A stretch of 38,724 bases of DNA from contig PFJY01000096.1 of NCBI GenBank assembly GCA_002784065.1, positions 1-38,724 on the forward strand. The letters are read 5' to 3'. The translations under genes and the position numbers were made by a program. Shown here piece after piece: positions 27,601-34,301 of the stretch. The notes below the pieces were generated by a model. That model did no database searches and was not told the DNA's origin. It saw nothing but the letters and a program-made list of their open reading frames with translations. The stretch comes from Hydrogenophilales bacterium CG_4_10_14_3_um_filter_58_23 (GTDB taxonomy: Bacteria > Pseudomonadota > Gammaproteobacteria > Burkholderiales > Sulfuricellaceae). The first letter of the stretch is position 1. Each line of letters opens with the position of its first letter.

Positions 27601-27736
27601 CCGTGACCTGCGGCCGCTCCACGTCGGGATACATGTTGCGCGGCATGTTCATGTAGCCGACCACACCCAGCAGCGAGGTGATCGCCAGGATCATCTTCAG
27701 CAGCAGCGGACGGTTATGGAAAAATTTGAATAACAT
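24659..27736 (-). CDS. RND-family inner-membrane efflux pump
   Basis: The 1025-residue protein has the RND architecture: helix 1 near the N-terminus, a large periplasmic loop, helices 2-6, a second periplasmic loop and helices 7-12. Proton-relay acidic residues are visible in GMLVDDAVVVLENIERH (the Asp pair of helix 4). Other family stretches are MPRNMYPDVERPQVTV, VTQLPGASA and FSIIIKNSILMVDFI. It would act with the adaptor and TolC proteins encoded just upstream. The start at 27736 has an AGGA ribosome binding site; a longer reading enters the REP-like repeat. The substrate is unknown. Confidence 0.93.
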   Translation of the reverse strand: MLFKFFHNRPLLLKMILAITSLLGVVGYMNMPRNMYPDVERPQVTVITQLPGASALTVAQKLSRPIEQELYALSHVRDVQSTNKNEVSIVRAEFNYEKGLDAALLDVNNALSRVRGKLPPEVPPSSVYAVGGFTSPVMVLALSPKAGSGLTLAQVRLLAENDVRTALITQPAIANVEIFGGYEPAVRVEFDPLKLARYRISQAQLQDLLGKLNRDWPLGTAQGKDSSLTLTIYGERANVEALRLLPLIHGLTLGDVAELRLDHAERYSAYHGNGKPAIAVAVLRAPGGAVQATINDIEAQLPRLKARYPNIEFSIADTQGELIQTSNANMVEALRDAIIFTSVVILFFLGNWRAVATALVSIPLVFLSTLAILWLTGKELNILVMTGIILALGMLVDDAVVVLENIERHLGELHEDVQTAIRRGTEEVLFPVFVGTLATAVVIAPLMFVGDFSQQIFKHLILAVVIAVFTSYFVAVTFIPRLSVFWYRNGLPPKNRLELFMEKFYQRTVAPGAGLYAGALRFAFNGGFFRRMILVIPAFMLLVFSFKTIIPLIGRDALPPMDTGIVRVHVKFGANEPVDVAENRLKAFEARLMQDQRVQRVSATFGSEAGVISLGSGQLPAEATFAITYVNRLERKESSWQIEADLRRQLAALPGVTIADAYDSGATALSTIKAPVDIRLTAEDWRLLPAAAERVKAALQTVPGLSSVSVSWDANTTEASLVLNEDKLRTLGLTPDVVLAQLPLKGAAVASMSKLPTVSAIPVRSYFSEPYRSNPATLSLLPIPLPDGSTVSLGEISTIVNQPGLSLLTTNGNRYSMDVLGYRNTAPISILSENSLAAVQKVLPPGVEASDMGDNAAGADSSKRMLTGLGMGVLLLFGVLTPAYGSVALALLSIIILPLSAIGAVWGLLAFNKALALPAILGIVLLFSIIIKNSILMVDFIQERRRAGSGAFEAAMDSIRLRYRPILMTAFGTIAGMIPIAMQRAVGLERLSPLADAAIGGLLLGTVLSLFYLPMFYVWVSEKQR

Positions 27737-27755
27737 GGCTTGTCCTGGTTTGGTA

Positions 27756-27827
27756 GGGTGGGCACGTTTTTGTGCCCACGCAGTCAGCGAAGGTTGTTTC
27801 CGCGTGGGCACAAAAACGTGCCCACCC
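27756..27827. repeat. REP/BIME-like inverted repeat between adaptor and pump genes
   Basis: Perfect 26-bp arms at 27756-27781 and 27802-27827 face each other across 20 bp. Each arm is itself a hairpin: GTGGGCAC-GTTTTT-GTGCCCAC. Such nested palindromes between co-oriented genes are typical of REP/BIME elements, which can stabilise or terminate mRNA. Here it sits inside an otherwise continuous efflux operon. Confidence 0.8.
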
Positions 27828-27831
27828 TTGC

Positions 27832-28896
27832 TCAGTTGGGCTGAACGCGGAATGGCACCCCGGCGGCCAGCCGGGTCAGGATGTCGGGGCTGGCGCAGGC
27901 CACGCGTTGGCCGTGCAGCCGGTTGTCCAGCGTGGCGGCGCCCTCCTCCCCCGCTGCCGCCAGCGCAATGCGCAGCGGCTCCACCTTCTTGTCGTCCGGC
28001 AGCCGCAGCACGGTGGCGGACTTTCCGTCGTCATTGAACAGGCAGGCGCGGGGCAGGAACAGGGCCTGGCTGGACTCGAACACCACGGTCCTGACTTCGA
28101 TGCGCGCGCCGGGAATGAAGGCGCCATCCTGGGTGCGCGCCTCGTAGCGGCGCAAGCCTTGCGGGCCGGCTTCCGGCCATGGCCGTAGCGGCAGGGTCTG
28201 GCCGCCGACGCGCAACCCGGTCGGCTGCACGGTTTCCGGCACGCTGACCAGCAAACGGTTGCCGGAGCGGGTATCGACGATCTTCAGCAGGGGTTTGCCG
28301 GGCGTGGCCAGGTCGCCCGGCTGCACCAGGCGCTGGCTGACCACGCCGGCGAAGGGTGCCGTCACCGTGGCATTGCGCAGGTTTTCCCTGGCCGCCGCAT
28401 GGCGGGTCCGCGCAGCAGCAAAGGTAGCCTCGGCCGACTGGAGCTGCTCCTGGGAGACGCCCTGGATCGGGTACAGGACTTGGGCGCGGCGCAGGCGTTC
28501 CTGCTCGGCCTTGAGATTGCTTTCGGCGGCAGCCAGATCGGCATCGAGCGAACTGCCCTGTGATTGCCCTTGGGCTTGCCCCTGGCCTGGCGGGCTCATG
28601 TCGAGGCGCGCCAGCAGGTCGCCGCGCTTGAAGCGCTCCCCCTCGAACAGCGGCAAGGCAGTCACGTAGGCGGTCAGGCGGCTCGACACCATGCTGTCGC
28701 GCACCGCCTGAACATCGGCGGTGGTACGCAAGGTCAGCGCCACCGGCCCTGTTTTCAGGGTTTGGGTTGTCACCACCACCGGCAGCGTCTGCGGGGTTGT
28801 TTCCTGGGCGAGCTGGTGACGCTTCTTCATGACCAGCGCAACGCCGGCACCCACTACGGCAACAAGGATCAGCACTACGACGGCTTTCTTTTTCAT
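27832..28896 (-). CDS. RND periplasmic adaptor (HlyD/AcrA-type)
   Basis: The 354-residue membrane fusion protein has an N-terminal hydrophobic anchor (AVVVLILVAVVGAGVALVM), a lipoyl half (LPLFEGERFKRGDLLARLD), a Gln/Gly-rich insert, an alpha-hairpin (about 120-175), the second lipoyl half (TVTAPFAGVVSQRLVQPGD), and beta-barrel domains. It overlaps the TolC gene by 4 nt and is separated from the pump gene by the REP-like repeat. It would couple the RND pump to the TolC-like channel. No lipobox Cys is visible, so it is held by its transmembrane anchor. Confidence 0.9.
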   Translation of the reverse strand: MKKKAVVVLILVAVVGAGVALVMKKRHQLAQETTPQTLPVVVTTQTLKTGPVALTLRTTADVQAVRDSMVSSRLTAYVTALPLFEGERFKRGDLLARLDMSPPGQGQAQGQSQGSSLDADLAAAESNLKAEQERLRRAQVLYPIQGVSQEQLQSAEATFAAARTRHAAARENLRNATVTAPFAGVVSQRLVQPGDLATPGKPLLKIVDTRSGNRLLVSVPETVQPTGLRVGGQTLPLRPWPEAGPQGLRRYEARTQDGAFIPGARIEVRTVVFESSQALFLPRACLFNDDGKSATVLRLPDDKKVEPLRIALAAAGEEGAATLDNRLHGQRVACASPDILTRLAAGVPFRVQPN

Positions 28897-30170
28897 TTTG
28901 CATCCATTCGGGCAATATAGTTTTCAGTCGGCAATCCGGTCAGCACCTGGGCCGCAGACCAGGTAGCCCCGGCGCGCGCTTGGGCCTGTGCCAGGCGATA
29001 ACGAGCATCGAGCAGATTGCGCTCGTGCTGGAAAAGGTTTTCCAGAGTCTGGCTGCCGAGACGCTGCATTTCCCGCTGCACCGCTGCCACCTGCTCACGG
29101 TAGGCCACTTCCTTTTCCACCGCCAGGGCATCTGCGGCAGCCACATCGTAGGAGGCGCGCAAGTTCGCCAACTGGCGGGCGCTGTCGCGTGCGGCGGCCT
29201 CGCTCTGTTCGGCGGCGGCCCGGGCATTCAGCCGTTGCGCATCCGCTTGCCGGTATTGGGTCACGCCCAGCGGCAGGCTCACCACGCCACCCATCGCCCA
29301 AGTATCGCGGGTGTCGCCGCCGCCGACATTGCGAAAGTAATTGGCGTCAAGGCTCAGCAAGGGCAGCAGCGCCCGACGGCTTTCATCGGCCTGGGCACGC
29401 GCCGCCTCGCTGCGGGCCTGCGCGACCCGCGCCGGAAGAGTGGCATCGGGGATGGCGTCTTCCCAGGCGGGGACAGGAATATCGGCACGAGTCGGCAGGA
29501 ATTTTTCACGGCTGCTGGCCTCTTGAAGATCGGCCTGCGCCTGGATCAGCGCGCCATCGAGCACGGCCTCGTCGGCAACCAGCCGAGCCAGTTCGCTCTC
29601 GGCATAGCGGGCGTCGACACCCGCCGTCTTGCCCAATTCCAATTCCTTCCTGATACGGCTATGGGTGGTCTCGACCCGCTGGCGGTACAAAACCAGCGCC
29701 TCGCGCTGTTTGAGCAGCGCCTGCAGGGTGAGATAGGAACTGGCGGTCTGGTGCAACTTGAGCAGGGTTTGCTGGCGGGCCAGCAGTTCGGCTGCATTCA
29801 GGTCGTGCTGCGCCCGTTCCCGGTTTGCGGCGATCACGCCAAACAGATCCACCGGCAGACTGTAGGCCAGCCCGGCTTGGCCGATCCGGTCGGAGATGAG
29901 GGGAGCGCCGGACGTACCGGGGGTATAAACCCCCACCACGCGCTGGCCTTCATAATTGTGCCAACCTGCGGACAGCGCAGCACTGCCGAAATACCGGCCG
30001 GTCGCGGCATCCTTCTGCGCCCGCGCCGCTTCGACTTGACTGGCTGCCGCGCGCGCTTGGGGATGCAGCAGAGCAGCCTGAAGCAAATCGCCCAACTCGC
30101 CCGCCTGCACTGCTGGCCCCAGCATCAGGACGGCCAGAGCGGCGGGAAAGAAACAAAGTTTCGCCTTCAT
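28893..30170 (-). CDS. TolC-family outer membrane efflux protein
   Basis: The 425-residue protein has a signal peptide (LCFFPAALAVLMLGPAVQAG) and two long helical repeats of the TolC/OEP fold. Typical segments are LLHPQARAAASQVEAARAQ near the N-terminus and the matching RSEAARAQADESRRALLPLL in the second repeat. It supplies the outer membrane exit duct for the RND pump. The start at 30170 was chosen for the signal peptide; it lies 1 nt from the cytochrome stop codon. It belongs to the tetR-cytochrome-tolC-adaptor-pump run. Confidence 0.9.
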   Translation of the reverse strand: MKAKLCFFPAALAVLMLGPAVQAGELGDLLQAALLHPQARAAASQVEAARAQKDAATGRYFGSAALSAGWHNYEGQRVVGVYTPGTSGAPLISDRIGQAGLAYSLPVDLFGVIAANRERAQHDLNAAELLARQQTLLKLHQTASSYLTLQALLKQREALVLYRQRVETTHSRIRKELELGKTAGVDARYAESELARLVADEAVLDGALIQAQADLQEASSREKFLPTRADIPVPAWEDAIPDATLPARVAQARSEAARAQADESRRALLPLLSLDANYFRNVGGGDTRDTWAMGGVVSLPLGVTQYRQADAQRLNARAAAEQSEAAARDSARQLANLRASYDVAAADALAVEKEVAYREQVAAVQREMQRLGSQTLENLFQHERNLLDARYRLAQAQARAGATWSAAQVLTGLPTENYIARMDAK

Positions 30171-30171
30171 G

Positions 30172-30654
30172 TCACTTTGCGGCATGGATCTGGAACAGGT
30201 TGTGGCAGTTCACGCAGCTTTGCAGGATGTCCGCCAGTTGCTTCTGGGTGTGCTTGGTATCGCCCAGGCTTTCGGCATCCATCGCCAGCTGGTCAAAACC
30301 GCCGTGGACGGCGAAGGCGAGTTGCTTGAATTCCTTCGGCAGCTTGGCTTTCAATGAATCCGGCACCTCATGGGCCGCCTGGCTGCCCAACGGCTTGGCC
30401 GCCTGCGCCACGGTTTTCAGGTCGTCGCTCGACAGGGCGTCGGCCATGATCTGGATGCCATTCAGGAACTGGCGCATCTCCAGCAAAATCATCGCTCGCT
30501 CGGACGGCTCCAGGCTCAGCGCTTTGCGTTCGTCTTTGAGATTTGCATGATCCCCCGCGCCATGCGAATGCTCATCATGCGCCCATACCGGAGCAGCCAT
30601 AATAATCATTGCCAGTGTGCCCCCCATCAGCATCTGCTTGCCAGACTTCACCAT
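30172..30654 (-). CDS. Periplasmic c-type cytochrome, c'-like, in the efflux operon
   Basis: The 160-residue protein has a signal peptide (LMGGTLAMIIMAAPVWA), a short His-rich segment (HDEHSHGAGDH) just after the cleavage site, a helical body, and a single heme motif CVNCH near the C-terminus. This is a c'/c556-like layout. The His-rich stretch could bind metal. An AGGAGAG ribosome binding site precedes the ATG at 30654. It sits between tetR and tolC, an unusual place for a cytochrome, suggesting the exported compound or its sensing is redox-linked; that is inference. Confidence 0.85.
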   Translation of the reverse strand: MVKSGKQMLMGGTLAMIIMAAPVWAHDEHSHGAGDHANLKDERKALSLEPSERAMILLEMRQFLNGIQIMADALSSDDLKTVAQAAKPLGSQAAHEVPDSLKAKLPKEFKQLAFAVHGGFDQLAMDAESLGDTKHTQKQLADILQSCVNCHNLFQIHAAK

Positions 30655-30680
30655 GCCATCTCTCCTTTTAAACTTGTTCC

Positions 30681-31322
30681 TCATTGATTCCGTGACCGGA
30701 TTCCATTCAGGTAAATCGGGAAAACCTTCTTAGCCTCGTCCAACAGGGAACGCCGACCGCCGAATATGTTGGACTGCAGCACCAAGCCCTGAACCATGCC
30801 GATAAACAGGGTTGCCGCGCTGCCTTCATCAAGGTCGGGCCGGGCAAGACCGGCGGCCTTTGCTTGACCAAGCAAACCCGCAACCCTGGACTCGTAACCG
30901 GTGATGATTTCCTGTATCAACTGCTTCAACCGGGTATCCCGGCGCAGCAAATAATCCGAGAACACCAAGCGCGGAATGGCAGGATGCTTGGCGACAAACG
31001 ACACATGGGCAAGAAAAATTCCTTCCAGCGCTTCCAATGGATTCTCACTACGTGCTGCAGCGGCCTCCACGATGCTCATCAAGCGGCGGCGCACCCAGTT
31101 GATTGCCGCCACCCAGATATCATCCTTGGTCGGGAAATGGCGAAATATTGCACCCTGGGTCAAGCCCATCGCATCCGCCATATCTTGCGTGGTCACCGAC
31201 TCCACCCCGACTTTTGCCGCTAGATCGATTGCCACCTGGACGATCTCCTCCTGACGCTCCTCTGCGCCCATGCGGTGCTTGCGGGGCTTTTCAGTATTAT
31301 TTATCGGGATATTCTTTGGCAT
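30681..31322 (-). CDS. TetR-family transcriptional regulator of the efflux operon
   Basis: The 213-residue regulator has a basic N-terminal extension (RKHRMGAEERQEEIVQVA) leading into the TetR helix-turn-helix (VTTQDMADAMGLTQGAIFRH, then FPTKDDIW), and a helical ligand domain. The ATG at 31322 lies 2 nt from a perfect palindrome, so the transcript probably starts inside or next to that operator and has almost no leader; no clear ribosome binding site is seen. Starts at GTG 31352 (inside the palindrome) or ATG 31271 are alternatives. It is the first gene of the efflux run and is probably autoregulated. Confidence 0.85.
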   Translation of the reverse strand: MPKNIPINNTEKPRKHRMGAEERQEEIVQVAIDLAAKVGVESVTTQDMADAMGLTQGAIFRHFPTKDDIWVAAINWVRRRLMSIVEAAAARSENPLEALEGIFLAHVSFVAKHPAIPRLVFSDYLLRRDTRLKQLIQEIITGYESRVAGLLGQAKAAGLARPDLDEGSAATLFIGMVQGLVLQSNIFGGRRSLLDEAKKVFPIYLNGIRSRNQ

Positions 31323-31323
31323 C

Positions 31324-31369
31324 TTCCACGTACTAAGATAGTAATTGGTCACTATCTTAGTACGTGGAA
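31324..31369. promoter_or_regulatory. Perfect 19-bp-arm palindrome, likely TetR operator
   Basis: The arms TTCCACGTACTAAGATAGT (31324-31342) and its exact reverse complement (31351-31369) are separated by 8 bp. The dyad abuts the tetR start codon and covers the region where its promoter must lie. The length, perfect symmetry and position fit the autoregulatory operator of the adjacent TetR-family gene. Confidence 0.75.
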
Positions 31370-31416
31370 CACATCATGTCAAGACATGACACGGCAAACT
31401 TTAAAACGAATGCCAA

Positions 31417-31445
31417 TTGACCTTTCAGCATCATCAAAGTAGAAT
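31417..31445 (+). promoter_or_regulatory. Sigma70 promoter of the tRNA operon
   Basis: TTGACC (31417-31422) and TAGAAT (31440-31445) are separated by exactly 17 bp, and a GC-rich discriminator (GCGGCC) follows, as is usual for stringently controlled stable-RNA promoters. The predicted transcript starts about 5 nt before tRNA-Pro. Confidence 0.75.
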
Positions 31446-31455
31446 GCGGCCTCTT

Positions 31456-31532
31456 CGGGGTGTAGCGTAGCCTGGTAGCGCGCCTGGTTTGGGACCAGGA
31501 TGTCGGGAGTTCGAATCTCTCCACCCCGACCA
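31456..31532 (+). tRNA. tRNA-Pro (anticodon TGG)
   Basis: The 77-nt cloverleaf is complete, with acceptor CGGGGTG pairing with CACCCCG, an anticodon stem CCTGG/CCAGG with loop TTTGGGA (anticodon TGG), a T-arm with GTTCGAATC, and encoded CCA. It is the first of three tRNAs. Confidence 0.96.
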
Positions 31533-31548
31533 GGATTTGTCCGACAAT

Positions 31549-31625
31549 CTGCCCGTAGCTCAACCGGATAGAGCACCAGCCTTCTAAGCTGGGGGTTACA
31601 GGTTCGATTCCTGTCGGGCAGACCA
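31549..31625 (+). tRNA. tRNA-Arg (anticodon TCT)
   Basis: The cloverleaf has acceptor CTGCCCG pairing with CGGGCAG, anticodon stem CCAGC/GCTGG with loop CTTCTAA (anticodon TCT, reading AGA/AGG), T-arm ACAGG/CCTGT and encoded CCA. It lies 16 nt after tRNA-Pro in the same operon. Confidence 0.96.
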
Positions 31626-31645
31626 GTTAGGTCTGTTTTATCAGT

Positions 31646-31722
31646 GGTGGCTGTAGCTCAGTTGGTAGAGTCCCGGATTGTGATTCCGGTTGTCGTGGGT
31701 TCGAGCCCCATCAGCCACCCCA
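31646..31722 (+). tRNA. tRNA-His (anticodon GTG)
   Basis: The gene includes the extra G at position -1 (31646) opposite C73, diagnostic of tRNA-His. Acceptor GTGGCTG pairs with CAGCCAC; the anticodon stem CCGGA/TCCGG encloses loop TTGTGAT (anticodon GTG); CCA is encoded. Its 3' end marks the change from core to accessory-looking DNA. Confidence 0.96.
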
Positions 31723-31730
31723 AAAAAAAC

Positions 31731-31762
31731 AAAGGCTTACGAGAGATTGTAAGCCTTTTTTA
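31731..31762 (+). terminator. Intrinsic terminator of the tRNA operon
   Basis: A stem AAAGGCTTAC / GTAAGCCTTT around the 8-nt loop GAGAGATT is followed by a T-rich tail (TTTTTATTT). It lies 8 nt after the CCA of tRNA-His. Confidence 0.88.
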
Positions 31763-31793
31763 TTTCTGCTTTGGCCGTTTTTTGACTCCAAGT

Positions 31794-31855
31794 GTCCCCG
31801 TTTTGTCCCCGTTTGTCCTCAAACGTCCCAGTTTGAATGACCCCGTTTTGTCCCC
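31794..31855. repeat. Direct repeats of GGGGACAAA(A)CGGGG beside tRNA-His
   Basis: On the minus strand GGGGACAAAACGGGG occurs at both ends of this stretch (31794-31810 with a further T/A difference, and 31840-31855). A shortened copy and a GGGACG variant lie between. Repeats of this kind next to a tRNA 3' end resemble the arm-type binding sites of tyrosine recombinases at attachment sites. No integrase gene is in the window, so this remains inference. Confidence 0.45.
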
Positions 31856-31856
31856 A

Positions 31857-32429
31857 TCAGAAGAAAAGCCCGCCACAAATGAGATATGGCGGGTTCAGCG
31901 TTGCCCATTTCACAGAATCGACGGTTACAACCTTGCCCACCAGCTCGTCCGTCAGTGAGACCTTGCGGACGGTGGAAGTCACGGTGACAGCAATAAGGCG
32001 AGGATCATCGTCCGAACCTGCCAGCCGGGCCTGAATGTCATAGTCGATGTTCTGCGTAAGGCAGCGGGCTGCAAGGGAATCCAATGTTTGCACTTGGATT
32101 CGTCTTTCAAAAATACTATTTTTCTGGTTCAGGCAGTAAGCCGCCATCTGCTTGCCGATCTCTGCAAATCTTTGGCGGGCAGCCTTGGAAGTAGAAAAGC
32201 GCGCCTCCGCTTCCAAGCGCCGCTCACCATCTTGCATATAATCGATCGTCACGGGATCGCCATTATCCGTTTTGCATTCAACCCGACCCCGGTGCAAATC
32301 GGGATAGTCGTCGGTTTGGAAAATGATATGGCTATCCGCGCAAAAGTTCGGCGGGCTGCTATCGGCCTGCGCCAGTGAGGCGGCGGCCAGCAGCAAAAAA
32401 GAAATGGCAATTTTTCTCATGGTTTTCAT
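31857..32429 (-). CDS. Unrecognised secreted protein
   Basis: I do not recognise this 190-residue protein. It starts with a signal peptide (MRKIAISFLLLAAASLAQA) and continues as a soluble domain with four cysteines in its mature part (FCADSH, RVECKTDN, AAYCLNQKN, AARCLTQN) and one near the C-terminus (LICGG). These could form disulfides in the periplasm. The ATG at 32429 was chosen for an AAAGGAGA ribosome binding site. It is the last gene of a small unit with two short genes upstream; its stop codon is within the repeats near tRNA-His. Confidence 0.7.
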   Translation of the reverse strand: MKTMRKIAISFLLLAAASLAQADSSPPNFCADSHIIFQTDDYPDLHRGRVECKTDNGDPVTIDYMQDGERRLEAEARFSTSKAARQRFAEIGKQMAAYCLNQKNSIFERRIQVQTLDSLAARCLTQNIDYDIQARLAGSDDDPRLIAVTVTSTVRKVSLTDELVGKVVTVDSVKWATLNPPYLICGGLFF

Positions 32430-32431
32430 GT

Positions 32432-32677
32432 TTATTCTCCTTTGATGGTAATTTGATTCCAAACCCGGTCTACCCCTTCAGCCAAATCCTCAGCTAGACG
32501 TGAAAGATCAGGGTCGCGCTGGCCGGCAGAGTGGACATAGAGTGCAGCCAGGACGATTTCGACGTGGTGGATAGGGTAAATTTCCATGGCCGTCTGGGCG
32601 CGGGCGAGCAAATTACCAGGTGTCACGTCTTTGCCCAGCGCCTCCAGGCCGATTTCCATTGCGGTTCCGATGCCCAT
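32432..32677 (-). CDS. Unrecognised 81-residue protein
   Basis: I do not recognise this small protein, predicted helical and acidic, with a middle segment AMEIYPIHHVEIVLAALYV and a tail DLSRLAEDLAEGVDRVW. No signal peptide or metal motif is seen. It starts 1 nt after the stop codon of the upstream membrane protein gene and ends 2 nt before the start of the secreted-protein gene, so the three are co-transcribed. An internal ATG at 32659 is an alternative start. Confidence 0.6.
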   Translation of the reverse strand: MGIGTAMEIGLEALGKDVTPGNLLARAQTAMEIYPIHHVEIVLAALYVHSAGQRDPDLSRLAEDLAEGVDRVWNQITIKGE

Positions 32678-32678
32678 T

Positions 32679-32936
32679 TCACACCCCCATCCTGGTCAGA
32701 ATTCCGATAATCAAAAGACCAAACGGATAGAACAAAGCAAACCCTATGGCTGCCATTATTAAGACAAATATCGCTGCGCCAGTCACCGCGCCAATCAAGG
32801 CTCCGGCGAGGATGAAGACACGATAAATTGCCTGGAATGGGCGCCAAAACGGCTTTTCCTCCACCATCAAATCACGGTGGGCTTGATGTCCTAAAAAAAG
32901 ACCTCTGATCGAGGTTTGAAGTGCATCTGTTTTCAT
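32679..32936 (-). CDS. Small membrane protein downstream of the shared motif
   Basis: The 85-residue protein has a cytoplasmic-looking N-terminus (GLFLGHQAHRDLMVEEKPFW) followed by two hydrophobic helices (AIYRVFILAGALIGAVTGAA and a second ending in IGILTRMGV). The start at 32936 has an AAAGGAGA ribosome binding site. It is one of three genes preceded by the 31-bp shared motif (32968-32998). Function unknown; two helices separated by a short turn suggest a small anchor or helper protein. Confidence 0.7.
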   Translation of the reverse strand: MKTDALQTSIRGLFLGHQAHRDLMVEEKPFWRPFQAIYRVFILAGALIGAVTGAAIFVLIMAAIGFALFYPFGLLIIGILTRMGV

Positions 32937-32967
32937 TGGTGAATCTCCTTTGCGTTGATGACAATTC

Positions 32968-32998
32968 CAGTTTGCCTGGGAAGAAAAAAACCGTACCG
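32968..32998 (-). promoter_or_regulatory. Shared 31-bp upstream motif, copy A
   Basis: On the + strand: CAGTTTGCC, 7 nt, seven A, CCGTACCG. It reads as CGGTACGG-T7-N7-GGCAAACTG toward the small membrane protein gene, 31 nt ahead of its ATG, and begins 5 nt after the stop codon of the upstream lipoprotein gene. Identical fixed blocks occur at two other places. Confidence 0.8.
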
Positions 32999-33003
32999 TC
33001 AGT

Positions 33004-33972
33004 TTATTTTGTGCTGGACGAAGCCCCTGTCCCTGCGCTGGCGCGGCTGGATTCGCTTGTGGCAGCAGATTTTTGCTGCGACTTGGAAACATTCGACTCC
33101 AGCCCAAGCATGATCTGCTTGCCGTTGATGTAGCCATTCCCAAAAAATGGCATGCTGTTCTTGATCATCGCAGATCCCTGTGCCGTGCCCTGAAAATCGC
33201 CCTGCCCGTCCATGAAATGGGTGCCGTTGAAGCCGGTCAGGTCCACCGTCTTCTGTGTGCCGGTCGCCTGCGCCACAGCTTGATTCCAGGTGTTCAGCAA
33301 GTCCTGGGCAGAGATAGCCTCCCACTCCGCCCTGATTTTTGCCGCTGCATCATCCGGGTCGGCAAGTACACTGGGTGAAAGCTTGTCCGCAAGGCGCTGG
33401 AAAATCGAATTAGAAAACAGCATGGCGGCTTCTTGGCCGGACATGAAGTTCGATCCGCACTTCTTCGCCTCTTTTGCTTTTGCCGGGGTGGTGAAGAAGC
33501 TCGGGCCGCTGGCCGCCAGCATGTCGCACGGCCAGCCAGCGGTCGGCGCCAGGGCGCTGGCAATCGCCAGTTCACCTCGTCGGCGGATGGCGCCTTCTCG
33601 GGTGGGGACGATGTGTTTTTCAGACAGGAGTTTGGGGTCTTGCATTTTCAAGAACTCGATCGCGGCCACGATATTCGGTTCTGCGAAATATTCATCTGGC
33701 GGTCCAGATGTGAAATTAATATCCCGAGCCGCCGCGGGGTCTGCCACGTTTTTTGCCAGCTCCTGGGCGATCAAAGTTTGCGCCGGCATCGTGACCGTTG
33801 CCTTCGCTGATTTTGTGAAAGACAGTGATTTAATCCAGGACATGACTGTCCCGCTGTCTGCGCCGGCGTTCGCCTCGCTCCCCGCCCCTGCCCCTGCCGT
33901 GGGGCCTGAGTTGGAGCATCCGGCGGATAGACTGATAACGGCCAGTGCTGCAATCATAGTTTTCAGTTTCAT
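33004..33972 (-). CDS. Unrecognised lipoprotein with a TraX/DotG-free accessory context
   Basis: The 322-residue protein has a lipoprotein signal (MIAALAVISLSAGC, lipobox SAGC), an Ala/Gly-rich linker, and a body with no family I recognise. Visible stretches are FTSGPPDEYFAEPNIVAAIE, a Cys pair region (GWPCDML, KKCGSNFMSGQEAAMLF) and GYINGKQIMLGLES near the end, then a Ser/Ala-rich tail. The ATG at 33972 overlaps the stop of the upstream coiled-coil gene (ATGA) and has an AAGGAGA ribosome binding site. It would be an inner-leaflet or outer-membrane lipoprotein. Position in a mobile element suggests a role in transfer or exclusion, but this is only a guess. Confidence 0.7.
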   Translation of the reverse strand: MKLKTMIAALAVISLSAGCSNSGPTAGAGAGSEANAGADSGTVMSWIKSLSFTKSAKATVTMPAQTLIAQELAKNVADPAAARDINFTSGPPDEYFAEPNIVAAIEFLKMQDPKLLSEKHIVPTREGAIRRRGELAIASALAPTAGWPCDMLAASGPSFFTTPAKAKEAKKCGSNFMSGQEAAMLFSNSIFQRLADKLSPSVLADPDDAAAKIRAEWEAISAQDLLNTWNQAVAQATGTQKTVDLTGFNGTHFMDGQGDFQGTAQGSAMIKNSMPFFGNGYINGKQIMLGLESNVSKSQQKSAATSESSRASAGTGASSSTK

Positions 33973-34301
33973 TTTTGGTCTCCTTGAGTTTGAGTCAATA
34001 ATTTGTCCATGTCCTGCTTCATCTTCTCCATTTCCTTACGTCGCTTCTCTTCTTTTGCCTTGACTTCATCCTTGGTCTGAGCCAGTTCACGGCTGGAGTC
34101 CTGGGCCTGCTTCTCCAGCGCCGGATCCGGCTTGCCAAGGGCTTCAGCAAACTCTGCGTCGAACTGCGCCTTATCTGCCTGCACCTGGGTTTGCTGGACC
34201 TTGTAATCATCGTGTTGGATATCGAAGGTTGTCAGGTACAGCCACGCAGCAAGAACGGCGGCTGGCGCGGCGATGAATACCCACAAAAGCCCCCCGTTCA
34301 T
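33969..34301 (-). CDS. Single-helix membrane protein with coiled-coil tail
   Basis: The 110-residue protein has one N-terminal transmembrane helix (GLLWVFIAAPAAVLAAWLYL) followed by a long charged coiled-coil (ELAQTKDEVKAKEEKRRKEM and on). It overlaps its neighbours on both sides by 4 nt (ATGA), between the replication-relaxation-like gene and the lipoprotein gene. I recognise no family. The layout resembles small entry-exclusion or lysis-accessory proteins of mobile elements, which is a resemblance in form only. Confidence 0.68.
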   Translation of the reverse strand: MNGGLLWVFIAAPAAVLAAWLYLTTFDIQHDDYKVQQTQVQADKAQFDAEFAEALGKPDPALEKQAQDSSRELAQTKDEVKAKEEKRRKEMEKMKQDMDKLLTQTQGDQK

